64,000 nt of DNA from Bacteroides sedimenti (GTDB lineage: Bacteria > Bacteroidota > Bacteroidia > Bacteroidales > Bacteroidaceae): NCBI RefSeq assembly GCF_040365225.1, contig NZ_AP028055.1:1364001-1428000 (forward strand). The letters are read 5' to 3'. Made by a program: the position numbers and the translations under genes. Positions within the stretch are counted from its first letter, which is position 1. Every line of letters starts with the position of its first letter. Below the pieces are notes generated by a model. That model had not been told where the DNA came from and ran no database searches. It saw only the letters and a program-made list of their open reading frames with translations. Shown piece after piece: positions 46,524-54,318 of the stretch.

Positions 46524-48824
46524 ATGAAAAAATATATCTTATGGGTTTCCTGCTTTATCTATGCCCTGCTTCCATGCATGGGTATGGAGCAAACAGGAAA
46601 ACCAACCGACGCAAGCATTTTCGGGCATATTACCGATATAAAGACGAAAGAACATCTTGCATACATAAGCGTATCAATCAAAGGAACAAAAATAGGTACA
46701 ACATCCGATGCTTCCGGACATTTCCTATTGGAAAATCTTCCGGAAGGAGATTGGATTCTCGAATTTAAATCTGTGGGCTACAAGACTTCTATCTTGAATG
46801 TTTCTGTGGTAAAAAAGAAGACCATCGAACTGGATATCGAACTTACTCCGGATCTGATTTCACTTGATGAAGTTGTTGTGAGCAGCAACAGAAATGAAAC
46901 AGCAAAGCGACTGGCTCCTTCATTAATTAACATCCTAAATACAGAGTTATTCGAGGATACTCATTCATCCTGTCTGGCACAAGGACTCGATTTTCATTCG
47001 GGGGTACGCGTTGAAAACACCTGCCACACCTGCGGATCAGATCAAGTAAGAATTAATGGTTTGGAAGGCTCATACAGTCAAATATTGATTGATTCACGAC
47101 CAATTTTCAGTTCATTGGCTGGCTTATACGGATTGGAACAAATTCCACAAAATATGATTGAACGAGTAGAAATTGTTAAAGGTGGCGGCTCAACTTTATT
47201 CGGTTCGTCAGCAATTGCCGGAACCATAAACGTTATTACAAAAGAGCCCACCAGAAGTTCAGGAGAGTTTTCCCATGATATTACTTCCATTGGTGGAACA
47301 AACTCATTCGACAATAATACCAGCCTCAATGCTTCCCTTGTTACTGACGACCGAAAAGCCGGTCTGATTATCTTCGGACAGAGTAGATATCGGGACGGAT
47401 ATTCCCGAAACAACGACGGGTACACTAATTTTCCGAAAATGAACATCAAAACCCTGGGGGTAAAATCTTATTTCAAAACTTCCGATAACTCGAAACTGTC
47501 ATTCGAATATCATAATATAACCGATTACAGACGGGGCGGCAATATGCTTAGTCGTCCGCCACACTATGCAGATGTAGCAGAGGAAGCATGTCATTCCATC
47601 AATGGTGGGGGACTAAATTTCGACTTGTCAACTCTTGATCACAAGCACAAAATTAACTTGTACACCTCTATGCAGAGCATTTCAAGAAAGAGCTATTCGG
47701 GAACAGATCAAAACCCAGGAGGATATGGCAATACCAACGAGCGAACCTATGTAACAGGTGGACAGTATACCTACGATTGGGAAAAATGCGTCTTCTTGCC
47801 GGCCCAGTTCACTGCAGGTGCGGAATATATCTATGATAAACTGCACGACGAAATCTTGGGTTACAATCGTAATATTAAACAAACGGTTTATAGCGAAAGT
47901 GCATTTCTGCAAAATGAATGGAAAAATCAAACCTTTGGGATCCTTGTAGGAGGTCGAGTTGACAAACACAATATGGTAGGCCATCCAATCTTTAGCCCTC
48001 GCATCACCTTGAGATATAATCCAGATCTGAATGTGAATCTGCGTTTTAGTTACTCTACAGGATTCAGGGCTCCGCAGCTATACGATGACGACCTTCATGT
48101 TTCAGCGGTTGGTGGAGAGATAGCCACTGTACATTCGGCAACCGGCCTGAAACCCGAGAAATCAGAAAGCTTTAGCACTTCTGTCGATTTTTACAATACC
48201 ATTGGAGAAGTGCCGGTAAATATCCGTTTCGAAGGATTCTATACCAACCTGAAAAATGTATTTGTGCTCAATGATATAGGAAAAGACAGCGAGGGAAATA
48301 TCCTGAAAGAACGTTCAAACGGATCAGGAGCAAAAGTAATGGGAGTTACAGCTGAAGGGAAAGTAGCTTTCTCAACTATACTTAAATTCGAAGCCGGAGC
48401 AACATTACAAAGCAGCAGGTATAATGAAACTGAAAACTGGAGTGCAACTGAAGACCTCTCAACAAGAAAAATGCTTCGAACACCTGATTTATATGGCTAC
48501 TTTACCTCCCGATTCACTCCCGTGAAAAGATTCGAGACTGCCATTTCGGGAACATATACCGGCAGTATGCTGGTTCCTCATGCAGCCGGCTATATTGAAA
48601 AGGATATTAATATAGCAACTCCCGGATTCTTCAACATGAATGTAAAGGTGAGTTATACATTCCCCGTCTATCATCAAATTGCACTTCAGATAAATGCTGG
48701 GGTTCAGAATCTGTTCGATGCCTATCAATCCGACCCGGACAAGGGAAAATTCCGTGATTCAGATTACATCTATGGTCCTGCCCTGCCGAGAAGCTATTTT
48801 GTCGGAGCCAAGATTAATTTTTAG
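46524..48824 (+). CDS. TonB-dependent receptor with Cys-motif plug (metal/siderophore type)
   Basis: The 766-residue outer-membrane receptor has a signal peptide (about 1-20), a carboxypeptidase-regulatory-like domain (IFGHITDIKTKEHLAYISV, about 32-115), a plug with ERVEIVKGGGSTLFGSSAIAG (about 212-232) and a 22-strand barrel ending in RSYFVGAKINF with C-terminal Phe. The plug contains VENTCHTCGSDQVRINGLEG (about 165-184); this CHTCG motif is absent from ordinary carbohydrate receptors. It is the size of metal-chelate receptors rather than SusC (about 1000 residues), and no SusD follows. Confidence 0.88.
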   Translation: MKKYILWVSCFIYALLPCMGMEQTGKPTDASIFGHITDIKTKEHLAYISVSIKGTKIGTTSDASGHFLLENLPEGDWILEFKSVGYKTSILNVSVVKKKTIELDIELTPDLISLDEVVVSSNRNETAKRLAPSLINILNTELFEDTHSSCLAQGLDFHSGVRVENTCHTCGSDQVRINGLEGSYSQILIDSRPIFSSLAGLYGLEQIPQNMIERVEIVKGGGSTLFGSSAIAGTINVITKEPTRSSGEFSHDITSIGGTNSFDNNTSLNASLVTDDRKAGLIIFGQSRYRDGYSRNNDGYTNFPKMNIKTLGVKSYFKTSDNSKLSFEYHNITDYRRGGNMLSRPPHYADVAEEACHSINGGGLNFDLSTLDHKHKINLYTSMQSISRKSYSGTDQNPGGYGNTNERTYVTGGQYTYDWEKCVFLPAQFTAGAEYIYDKLHDEILGYNRNIKQTVYSESAFLQNEWKNQTFGILVGGRVDKHNMVGHPIFSPRITLRYNPDLNVNLRFSYSTGFRAPQLYDDDLHVSAVGGEIATVHSATGLKPEKSESFSTSVDFYNTIGEVPVNIRFEGFYTNLKNVFVLNDIGKDSEGNILKERSNGSGAKVMGVTAEGKVAFSTILKFEAGATLQSSRYNETENWSATEDLSTRKMLRTPDLYGYFTSRFTPVKRFETAISGTYTGSMLVPHAAGYIEKDINIATPGFFNMNVKVSYTFPVYHQIALQINAGVQNLFDAYQSDPDKGKFRDSDYIYGPALPRSYFVGAKINF

Positions 48825-48844
48825 GCCTGGAAAGCAGAAAATAT

Positions 48845-48894
48845 AAATGAGCCATTTTCCACCTATTTAAAGGATTGAAAATAGCTCATTTTAT
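48845..48894. terminator. Bidirectional terminator between convergent genes
   Basis: AAATGAGCCATTTTC pairs with GAAAATAGCTCATTT (one mismatch), with TTATTT on the plus-strand side. It lies between the TonB receptor and the convergent nitroreductase. Confidence 0.7.
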
Positions 48895-48951
48895 TTAAAA
48901 AGTTACAAGTTTTTTCTTTTAACCTGGAGGAGGCAATTCTTGAAGGGTAGT

Positions 48952-49491
48952 TTAGTATTTGTTGTAAGAAACCACCTTTGATTTCTCCTTGCGAACTTTA
49001 TCCCTTTTAGGCTTTAATGAATAACCAATTGTAATATCGAGCAGGAGCCGTTTCTTTTCCGGAATGCCGGCAAGCTGTTTCATCTTCTTCTCATCAAACC
49101 ACCCCACCATACAGGAGCCCAGTCCCTCGCTTTCGGCGGCAAGAGTGATATGAGCCGCGGCTATTCCGAGGTCGATCAGCGGGAAATGTTTATTCTTCAC
49201 CTTCCCACCTAGCATGGAAGTGATATTTGCTGATTCTTCCACTATAAGGATATGCACGGGAGCCTCTTTGGCAAACTTGTTCATTCCCATTCCGGCAGCC
49301 GCCTTCCCTATTTCTATGGAAAGCTCCCGGTCGGTTATCACCACAAACTTCCATGGCTGTGCATTGCAGGCCGATGGCGCCAGACGGGCCGCTTCGAGAA
49401 TGCGGTCCAACTTTTCGGGTTCCACATCGCGTGTCATGTCATACGCCCGGTCGCTCTGACGTGATTTAACCAATTCCAGAAAATCGTTCAT
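48952..49491 (-). CDS. Nitroreductase family protein
   Basis: The 179-residue FMN enzyme has VKSRQSDRAYD (about 8-18), AARLAPSACNAQPWKFVVI (about 34-52) and a late AAESEGLGSCMVGWFDEKKM (about 117-136), the standard nitroreductase blocks. It lies 20 bp downstream of riboflavin synthase on the same strand, so a flavin enzyme and a flavin biosynthesis enzyme share a transcript. Substrate unknown. Confidence 0.9.
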   Translation of the reverse strand: MNDFLELVKSRQSDRAYDMTRDVEPEKLDRILEAARLAPSACNAQPWKFVVITDRELSIEIGKAAAGMGMNKFAKEAPVHILIVEESANITSMLGGKVKNKHFPLIDLGIAAAHITLAAESEGLGSCMVGWFDEKKMKQLAGIPEKKRLLLDITIGYSLKPKRDKVRKEKSKVVSYNKY

Positions 49492-49511
49492 ATTCTCCTG
49501 TTTTAGTTTGG

Positions 49512-50114
49512 TTACTTATACTGAATCATCCGGCTGATGTATTTACCGATGATATCGAATTCCAGATTGACGATAGTTCCCACCTGAATGGTATGAAAGT
49601 TTGTATACTCATAGGTGTAAGGGATGATGTTTACCTGGAATGTGTCGTCCGTAGGGTTGCACACCGTAAGGCTTACGCCGTTCACCGTAACCGATCCTTT
49701 GTCCACCGTGATGTACCCACGCTTCGCCATCTCCTTGTCGAATGTGTACTTAAAGGTGTATATCCAGCTTCCGCCCACTTCTTCCACAGCTAAACAGGAT
49801 GCCGTCTGGTCTACATGACCCTGAACGATATGCCCGTCTAAACGTCCGTTCATCATCATGCTTCTCTCCACGTTCACCTTATCGCCCGGTTTCAGCAAGC
49901 CGATATTGGAACGATCGATGGTTTCCTTCATGGCAGTTACAGTATAGGTGTCGTCGGTCATGCTCACCACTGTCAGGCAAACGCCGTTGTGAGCCACGCT
50001 TTGGTCTATCTTAAGTTCGTTAACAAACGAGCACTTCATGGTAATGTGCAGGTTCTCGCGGTCCTTGACCACAGAAACTACTTCAGCATATTCTTCAATG
50101 ATTCCTGAAAACAT
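49512..50114 (-). CDS. ribE: Riboflavin synthase, alpha subunit
   Basis: The 200-residue protein has the two tandem lumazine-binding domains: MFSGIIEEYAEV at the start with NGVCLTVVSM (about 43-52), then GHIVQGHVDQTASC (about 93-106) with NGVSLTVCNP (about 143-152). It converts two 6,7-dimethyl-8-ribityllumazine molecules to riboflavin. I see no FMN riboswitch upstream; instead a small-RNA unit of the local family ends about 108 bp before the start codon on the same strand. Confidence 0.95.
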   Translation of the reverse strand: MFSGIIEEYAEVVSVVKDRENLHITMKCSFVNELKIDQSVAHNGVCLTVVSMTDDTYTVTAMKETIDRSNIGLLKPGDKVNVERSMMMNGRLDGHIVQGHVDQTASCLAVEEVGGSWIYTFKYTFDKEMAKRGYITVDKGSVTVNGVSLTVCNPTDDTFQVNIIPYTYEYTNFHTIQVGTIVNLEFDIIGKYISRMIQYK

Positions 50115-50222
50115 AGTCTTAAGTTATTAATGTTGCGGCGTAAAAATACAAAGAATTTACGAAAGGAGACGAAGGTTCGGGCGGATTAATTACGACAGAT
50201 AAACAATCGTTGAGATAAGGAC

Positions 50223-50287
50223 AAAAAAAAAGGGTCAACGCCTTGACCCAACCTTTTGTTAACCTTAAATCTAATACTATGAAAAAC
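50223..50287 (-). ncRNA. Small RNA family, copy 1
   Basis: Predicted transcript of about 65 nt on the minus strand. It begins about 7 nt after the -7 box, contains the family core GTGTTTTTCATAGTATTAGA followed by TTTAAGGTTAAC, and ends in a terminator stem GGGTCAA/TTGACCC with loop GGCG and nine T residues. The stem differs from copies 2-4 by paired changes that keep it intact. It points toward ribE and ends about 108 bp before its start codon, so it could be an attenuated leader as well as a free RNA. Confidence 0.8.
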
Positions 50288-50293
50288 ACAGTA

Positions 50294-50357
50294 CAAAGGT
50301 ACTGATTTTCAGAAAATCTCCAAATATTTTTCAAGGAAAAATCTGCTCAATAACATG
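50294..50357 (-). promoter_or_regulatory. Promoter of small RNA copy 1
   Basis: On the minus strand: CATGTTAT (50350-50357), 25 bp, TTTG (50321-50324), 19 bp, TACCTTTG (50294-50301). A T-rich patch lies between the first two elements. Confidence 0.8.
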
Positions 50358-50594
50358 ATTTAATATTTGGATATCAAAAACGTTTATTTTCTTTAATATA
50401 AAAGTTCATTTTTAACTAAAAACAGTTGTTCGTTACAGATATTTATTCAGAATAAAAGATTCTATAAACATATAACAACATCACATCCCACATTCTAACA
50501 ATATGCAAATAGAAATCAATAATAAAGTGGCAAACAGATTTTCTTATAGATATTTCAAAGCAACAATCCGAGGTAATTTATCGGCTAGTTATCA

Positions 50595-51077
50595 TTAAAA
50601 AGAGAGTGCCTCTTTCCATTCTTTGAGTTTGGCTTCAAAGTTCTTTGCCGCGTTGGCCGGACTGGTTGAAGGCATCACCCGGTATTCCACTCCCGGAAGC
50701 TGGCCATGCACCTTCAGAAAATACTTATAACTATTCTGTCCGTTGAATATCAATATTCGTACGTTGGAATATCTTTGGAGCAATAAAGGGAAATCATTAA
50801 ACGATTCATCCTTGATATTACTATCCAGACTCCCCTCACGCTTACAGGAAGCCAGAATATCCCACAACCCGACGCCGTGTTTTTGTGCCGTTGCAATTTT
50901 ATCTTCGTAACCAGCCGGTTGGCGTCCATCTTCAAAAACAGAGAAAAGTATCTTCCAGAATTGATTTCTTGGATTTCCGTAATACTCGCTAAAGCGGAGC
51001 GAATCCACACTGGGCATGGTACCCACCACTATACGGGTGGTATTATTATCAACAACAGGTGAGAAACAACTAATCAT
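50595..51077 (-). CDS. DNA-deoxyinosine glycosylase (uracil-DNA glycosylase superfamily)
   Basis: The 160 residues show the superfamily's motif A region VVGTMPSVDSLRFSEYYG (about 17-34) followed by NPRNQFWKIL, GLWDIL (about 70-75) and a late MPSTSPANAAK (about 139-149). This matches hypoxanthine-DNA glycosylases, which remove deaminated adenine from DNA. It is flanked by small RNA copies 1 and 2 and appears monocistronic. Confidence 0.85.
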   Translation of the reverse strand: MISCFSPVVDNNTTRIVVGTMPSVDSLRFSEYYGNPRNQFWKILFSVFEDGRQPAGYEDKIATAQKHGVGLWDILASCKREGSLDSNIKDESFNDFPLLLQRYSNVRILIFNGQNSYKYFLKVHGQLPGVEYRVMPSTSPANAAKNFEAKLKEWKEALSF

Positions 51078-51152
51078 CGGACAAGATTCAAAATTTTAAA
51101 ATGCACTTTTATATTTTAACACAATTAACAACATCTGAGCAAATTATTAAAT

Positions 51153-51216
51153 CATGTTATAAAACATAGTTTTTAAACCCAATTATTTGCAAATGTCTCC
51201 AAAAGCAGTACCTTTG
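51153..51216 (+). promoter_or_regulatory. Promoter of small RNA copy 2
   Basis: CATGTTAT (51153-51160), 25 bp, TTTG (51186-51189), 19 bp, TACCTTTG (51209-51216): the same spacing as copy 1. Confidence 0.85.
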
Positions 51217-51222
51217 CAATGT

Positions 51223-51286
51223 GTTTTTCATAGTATTAGATTTAAGGTTAACAAAGGTTGGAGTCAGGCGTGACTCCTTTTTTTTT
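51223..51286 (+). ncRNA. Small RNA family, copy 2
   Basis: Predicted transcript of about 64 nt with the family core, terminator stem GGAGTCA/TGACTCC (51260-51277, loop GGCG) and nine T residues. The next gene downstream is on the opposite strand, so this unit cannot be a leader of an mRNA. The opposite strand carries the start of the divergent glycosylase gene more than 100 bp upstream. Confidence 0.83.
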
Positions 51287-51376
51287 GCCCTTAAACATGG
51301 GATAGATACAAAGTCCTTTTTATTCAGACCCATTATCAGATATACATCCCCCAAAACTTTTGCAGGTAAGCCGAAA

Positions 51377-51952
51377 TCAGTTATGCGTTGGATTTGCAAT
51401 GGTTACTTTTTCGTATTTGTATCCCAGGCGTTTTAAAGCTATGGAAACACCCACTTTGAACATAACTTTTACGGTACGTGCAAACACATAGAATGCATCA
51501 GGACTTTGGGGTTCGATATTCTCTTTCCGAATCATGGCGACCGCAGTCATGCCGCAATTTCTCATAAGCCCTTCGATCTCGGTAAACTCTTTCGATTCGA
51601 TGTCTACCCCAAGCAATTCCTCGGCAATGTATTCGTCCATACAATCAAATCCACGGGGAGTGACGAAAGAGTTGTATAAGTCCACGTCATTCCTATACTT
51701 GTCCCACTCTTTATCCCAAAGAACAGCAATCCCCATTCCTAAATATCCGGCCCATGCAACCGATACGGTGGGATACTCTTGTATCTGCGGAACAGCATTC
51801 ACCATGTACTCAGGTGCAATCTCATTCCATTTCTCATCCAGCTCCTCGGCAGTCAGCAGCTGGCCGTTCATCATTCCCAGCCCGGTGCAATACTGCACCA
51901 GTACCTCTGTCAATCTCTCCTCATACTTATCAAAATAAGCACTATTTTCCAT
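51377..51952 (-). CDS. Conserved-looking hypothetical protein
   Basis: A 191-residue soluble protein I do not recognise. It is mixed alpha/beta in composition, acidic in the first half (YFDKYEERLTEVLVQYCTGLG split by turns) and contains SVAWAGYLGMGIAVLWDKEWDKY (split across about 64-86) and GFDCMDEYIAEELLG (about 103-117). No signal peptide or membrane span. It has its own -7 box upstream (TACCTTTG, 52022-52029, minus strand) and lies between small RNA copies 2 and 3. Codon and base use match its neighbours. Confidence 0.7.
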   Translation of the reverse strand: MENSAYFDKYEERLTEVLVQYCTGLGMMNGQLLTAEELDEKWNEIAPEYMVNAVPQIQEYPTVSVAWAGYLGMGIAVLWDKEWDKYRNDVDLYNSFVTPRGFDCMDEYIAEELLGVDIESKEFTEIEGLMRNCGMTAVAMIRKENIEPQSPDAFYVFARTVKVMFKVGVSIALKRLGYKYEKVTIANPTHN

Positions 51953-52370
51953 TGTTACCTCTTTCTTTTTAAATGCAACTTCGCCCCATTCGACGAAGAG
52001 TGGTTTTTATTATATCTGTGCAAAGGTATTACATTTTTAAGTGGTTTTGCTAATATTTCACGCAGAAAAAGAGCATTGCAACCCAACCTTCCTATTTGAA
52101 AAAACGACATAAATCATTCTCGGATTAACCTAAGCAACATGCCGACATTCTACTTTATAGTCACAGTTGTATATATCAGCTTTACACCTGGCAGCAGCTT
52201 CTATATTATGTAGTTTTATAACAATAGCTCCCTCTTTGAATTGCGAAAGAATGTATCTAATTCAAGATCATTGTCGTAAAGATTGTGATGTTGTTCGCTT
52301 AAATTGCGAAAGAAAGTATTTGGCGCCCCATTTTTTAACTCTTTAAGCATTCCGCCACCAATCATTAAAA
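51953..52370. other. Intergenic region with a 20-bp direct repeat
   Basis: Contains the minus-strand -7 box at 52022-52029 for the hypothetical gene. A 20-bp direct repeat (52239-52258 and 52302-52321, 18 of 20 identical, beginning AATTGCGAAAGAA) lies 63 bp apart, shortly upstream of small RNA copy 3. No ORF is convincing here. Confidence 0.5.
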
Positions 52371-52434
52371 CATGTTATAAAACATAGTTTTTAAGCCCAA
52401 ATATTTGCAGATTTCCCCAAAAGACGTACCTTTG
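52371..52434 (+). promoter_or_regulatory. Promoter of small RNA copy 3
   Basis: CATGTTAT (52371-52378), 25 bp, TTTG (52404-52407), 19 bp, TACCTTTG (52427-52434). Confidence 0.85.
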
Positions 52435-52440
52435 CAATGT

Positions 52441-52504
52441 GTTTTTCATAGTATTAGATTTAAGGTTAACAAAGGTTGGAGTCAGGCGTGACTCCTTTTT
52501 TTTT
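52441..52504 (+). ncRNA. Small RNA family, copy 3
   Basis: Predicted transcript of about 64 nt, identical in its core and terminator to copy 2 (stem 52478-52495, nine T residues). The downstream gene, threonine dehydratase, is convergent, so the unit ends in intergenic space and must be an independent RNA. Confidence 0.83.
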
Positions 52505-52562
52505 GCCCGTATGCTACCGGTGCAATAAGGAAGTGGAACATCCGCTCCGAAAAAGTATAAAT

Positions 52563-52609
52563 AAAAATCCGGCAACTTTCATGTTTACCAGAAAGTTGCC
52601 GGATTTTTT
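52563..52609. terminator. Strong bidirectional terminator
   Basis: AAAAATCCGGCAACTTTC (52563-52580) pairs perfectly with GAAAGTTGCCGGATTTTT (52591-52608). The T and A runs on both sides allow termination in both directions; it serves at least threonine dehydratase. Confidence 0.88.
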
Positions 52610-52638
52610 AATCTGAATACTAAAACAGTATCGTTATA

Positions 52639-53841
52639 TTATTTCCATTCCAATATCTGAAAACCATTTCTGGCGATTCCTTCACGAATTTCGTTCGTGT
52701 GTTCCGCATTACGAGTTTCGAGAACAATACGCAAGTTGCACGAGTTTACATCCGGACTTTCGCCATTACGTTCGTGGTGAATAGAGATGATATTGGCACA
52801 GTGGTGCACAATAACCTTCGTCAGCGCCAACAGCGAACCAGGACGATCGGGAAGCTCAATAAGCATTTCGATGGTACGTCCGCTCTTAAGCAATCCACGG
52901 TTAACCACACGGCTCAGAATTGTCACATCAATGTTGCCTCCGCTAAGGATGCAGCAAACTTTCTTCCCTTCGATAGGAAGTTTGTCGAACATAGCCGCAG
53001 CAATCGACACAGCCCCTGCCCCTTCTGCAATAAGACGATGGTGTTCCATCAGGCAAAGAATGGCAGCGCAAATCTCATCCTCACTCACCGTTACAATGCC
53101 ATCAAGATATTGTTGGCAAAGGTTGAACGTGTTCTCTCCCGGCTCTTTCACCGCGATACCGTCTGCAATGGTCAACACTGACTGAAGGCACTTAATCTGG
53201 TTCTGGTCGATACTTTTAACCATACTAGCTGCACCTTCTGCCTGAACACCGTAAACCTTCGTGTCAGGCTTCAGCATCTTGATGGCATACGCCACTCCAC
53301 TAGCCAGTCCGCCTCCGCCAATAGGAACAATCACAACATCAACATCAGGCAGGTCATTTAGTATTTCCAACCCAATTGTGCCTTGCCCCGCAATCACATA
53401 GTCATCATCAAATGGATGGATAAAGGTGAGTCCTCGTTCATCACGCAATTGTAAAGCGCGTTGGTAAGCATCATCATATACCCCATCAACCAGACAAATC
53501 TCTGCTCCTTTTTCACGAGTTGCCTCCACCTTGCTGATGGGAGCTCCCGAAGGCAAGCAAATAAGCGACTTAATGCCATACCGTTGTGCAGCCAGCGCCA
53601 CACCCTGTGCATGGTTACCAGCCGAACAGGCTATTACACCTTTCGCTTTTTCTTCGTCAGTAAGTTGTGAGATTTTAAAGCTTGCCCCTCGCACCTTGAA
53701 CGAACCTGTAACTTGGAGATTCTCTGGCTTAAGGAATATCTGAGCATTGGGATTGATTTTGTCTGTACTAATTAAATCTGTTCTGCGAATCACCGAACTC
53801 AATACGGTGTTCGCCTTGTAAATCATATCAAGAGAAAGCAT
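52639..53841 (-). CDS. ilvA: Threonine ammonia-lyase (threonine dehydratase)
   Basis: The 400-residue fold-type II PLP enzyme has the Schiff-base Lys in TGSFKVRGASFKI (about 46-58), CSAGNHAQGVALAA (about 72-85), the phosphate-binding PIGGGGLASGVAYA (about 171-184) and SGGN (about 299-302). A single ACT domain follows (about 325-400, IEMLIELPDRPGSLLALTKV). It converts threonine to 2-oxobutanoate and ammonia; the ACT-bearing 400-residue form serves in isoleucine synthesis or threonine catabolism. A -7-like TAATTTTG (53876-53883, minus strand) lies upstream. Confidence 0.93.
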   Translation of the reverse strand: MLSLDMIYKANTVLSSVIRRTDLISTDKINPNAQIFLKPENLQVTGSFKVRGASFKISQLTDEEKAKGVIACSAGNHAQGVALAAQRYGIKSLICLPSGAPISKVEATREKGAEICLVDGVYDDAYQRALQLRDERGLTFIHPFDDDYVIAGQGTIGLEILNDLPDVDVVIVPIGGGGLASGVAYAIKMLKPDTKVYGVQAEGAASMVKSIDQNQIKCLQSVLTIADGIAVKEPGENTFNLCQQYLDGIVTVSEDEICAAILCLMEHHRLIAEGAGAVSIAAAMFDKLPIEGKKVCCILSGGNIDVTILSRVVNRGLLKSGRTIEMLIELPDRPGSLLALTKVIVHHCANIISIHHERNGESPDVNSCNLRIVLETRNAEHTNEIREGIARNGFQILEWK

Positions 53842-54023
53842 ATAATAAATTTATTTCCTAAAAATTTTCAAGGTGCAAAATTACCATTTTTTTTCAGAGC
53901 TCCTACCCGATGGAACAAGTAATTGTTCATTTTACAACTATTTATACTTTCAACTGTCTAAATATATAATTTCTGCATTACTCTTTTATATCTTTAAACA
54001 TTTGCACACAGCAATCCTTAAAA
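53842..54023. other. AT-rich gap between threonine dehydratase and small RNA copy 4
   Basis: Contains the weak minus-strand -7 box for ilvA. Beyond that I see no gene, repeat or structured element before the upstream element of small RNA copy 4. Confidence 0.45.
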
Positions 54024-54087
54024 CATGTTATAAAACATCTTTTTAACCATTAAATGCTTGCAATTTTAACTAAAAGCCGTACATTTG
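54024..54087 (+). promoter_or_regulatory. Promoter of small RNA copy 4
   Basis: CATGTTAT (54024-54031), 25 bp, CTTG (54057-54060), 19 bp, TACATTTG (54080-54087). Both boxes differ by one base from copies 2 and 3 while the spacing is kept. Confidence 0.82.
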
Positions 54088-54093
54088 CAATGT

Positions 54094-54156
54094 GTTTTTC
54101 ATAGTATTAGATTTAAGGTTAACAAAGGTTGGAGTCAGGCGTGACTCCTTTTTTTT
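54094..54156 (+). ncRNA. Small RNA family, copy 4
   Basis: Predicted transcript of about 63 nt with the same core and terminator stem (54131-54148, loop GGCG, eight T residues). The next gene, cydB, is convergent and ends at 54319, so this copy too is a stand-alone RNA. Confidence 0.83.
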
Positions 54157-54318
54157 CGCATATACCCGAACCTCTCCCATAAAATAAAAAAAGGAGCTAC
54201 CTTATTGAGAGGCAACCCCTTAATCCATTATTATTTGCAAGCTATTACAATTCATCGCATCAGCATCCAAACAACGATACTTGCATAATATCCGTTTTAT
54301 CTTCAGGAAGATAGTCAA

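Noticed and set aside
46524..48824. SusC/SusD polysaccharide utilisation locus
   Set aside because: The receptor is too short for SusC, no SusD gene follows, and no glycoside hydrolases are nearby; the Cys-rich partner favours metal uptake.
49480..50220. FMN riboswitch before riboflavin synthase
   Set aside because: The conserved FMN-aptamer segments are not visible between the small RNA terminator and the ribE start codon.
51157..51399. Short minus-strand frames starting MKNTLQRY across small RNA copies 2 and 3
   Set aside because: They recur only because the RNA core is repeated; they run through the promoter on the opposite strand and differ after the core.
51221..51436. Plus-strand peptide VFFIVLDLRLTK encoded by the small RNA core
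   Set aside because: The frame shifts between copies because of a one-base indel while the terminator is preserved, there is no ribosome-binding site, and it would have to use GTG near the transcript's first base.
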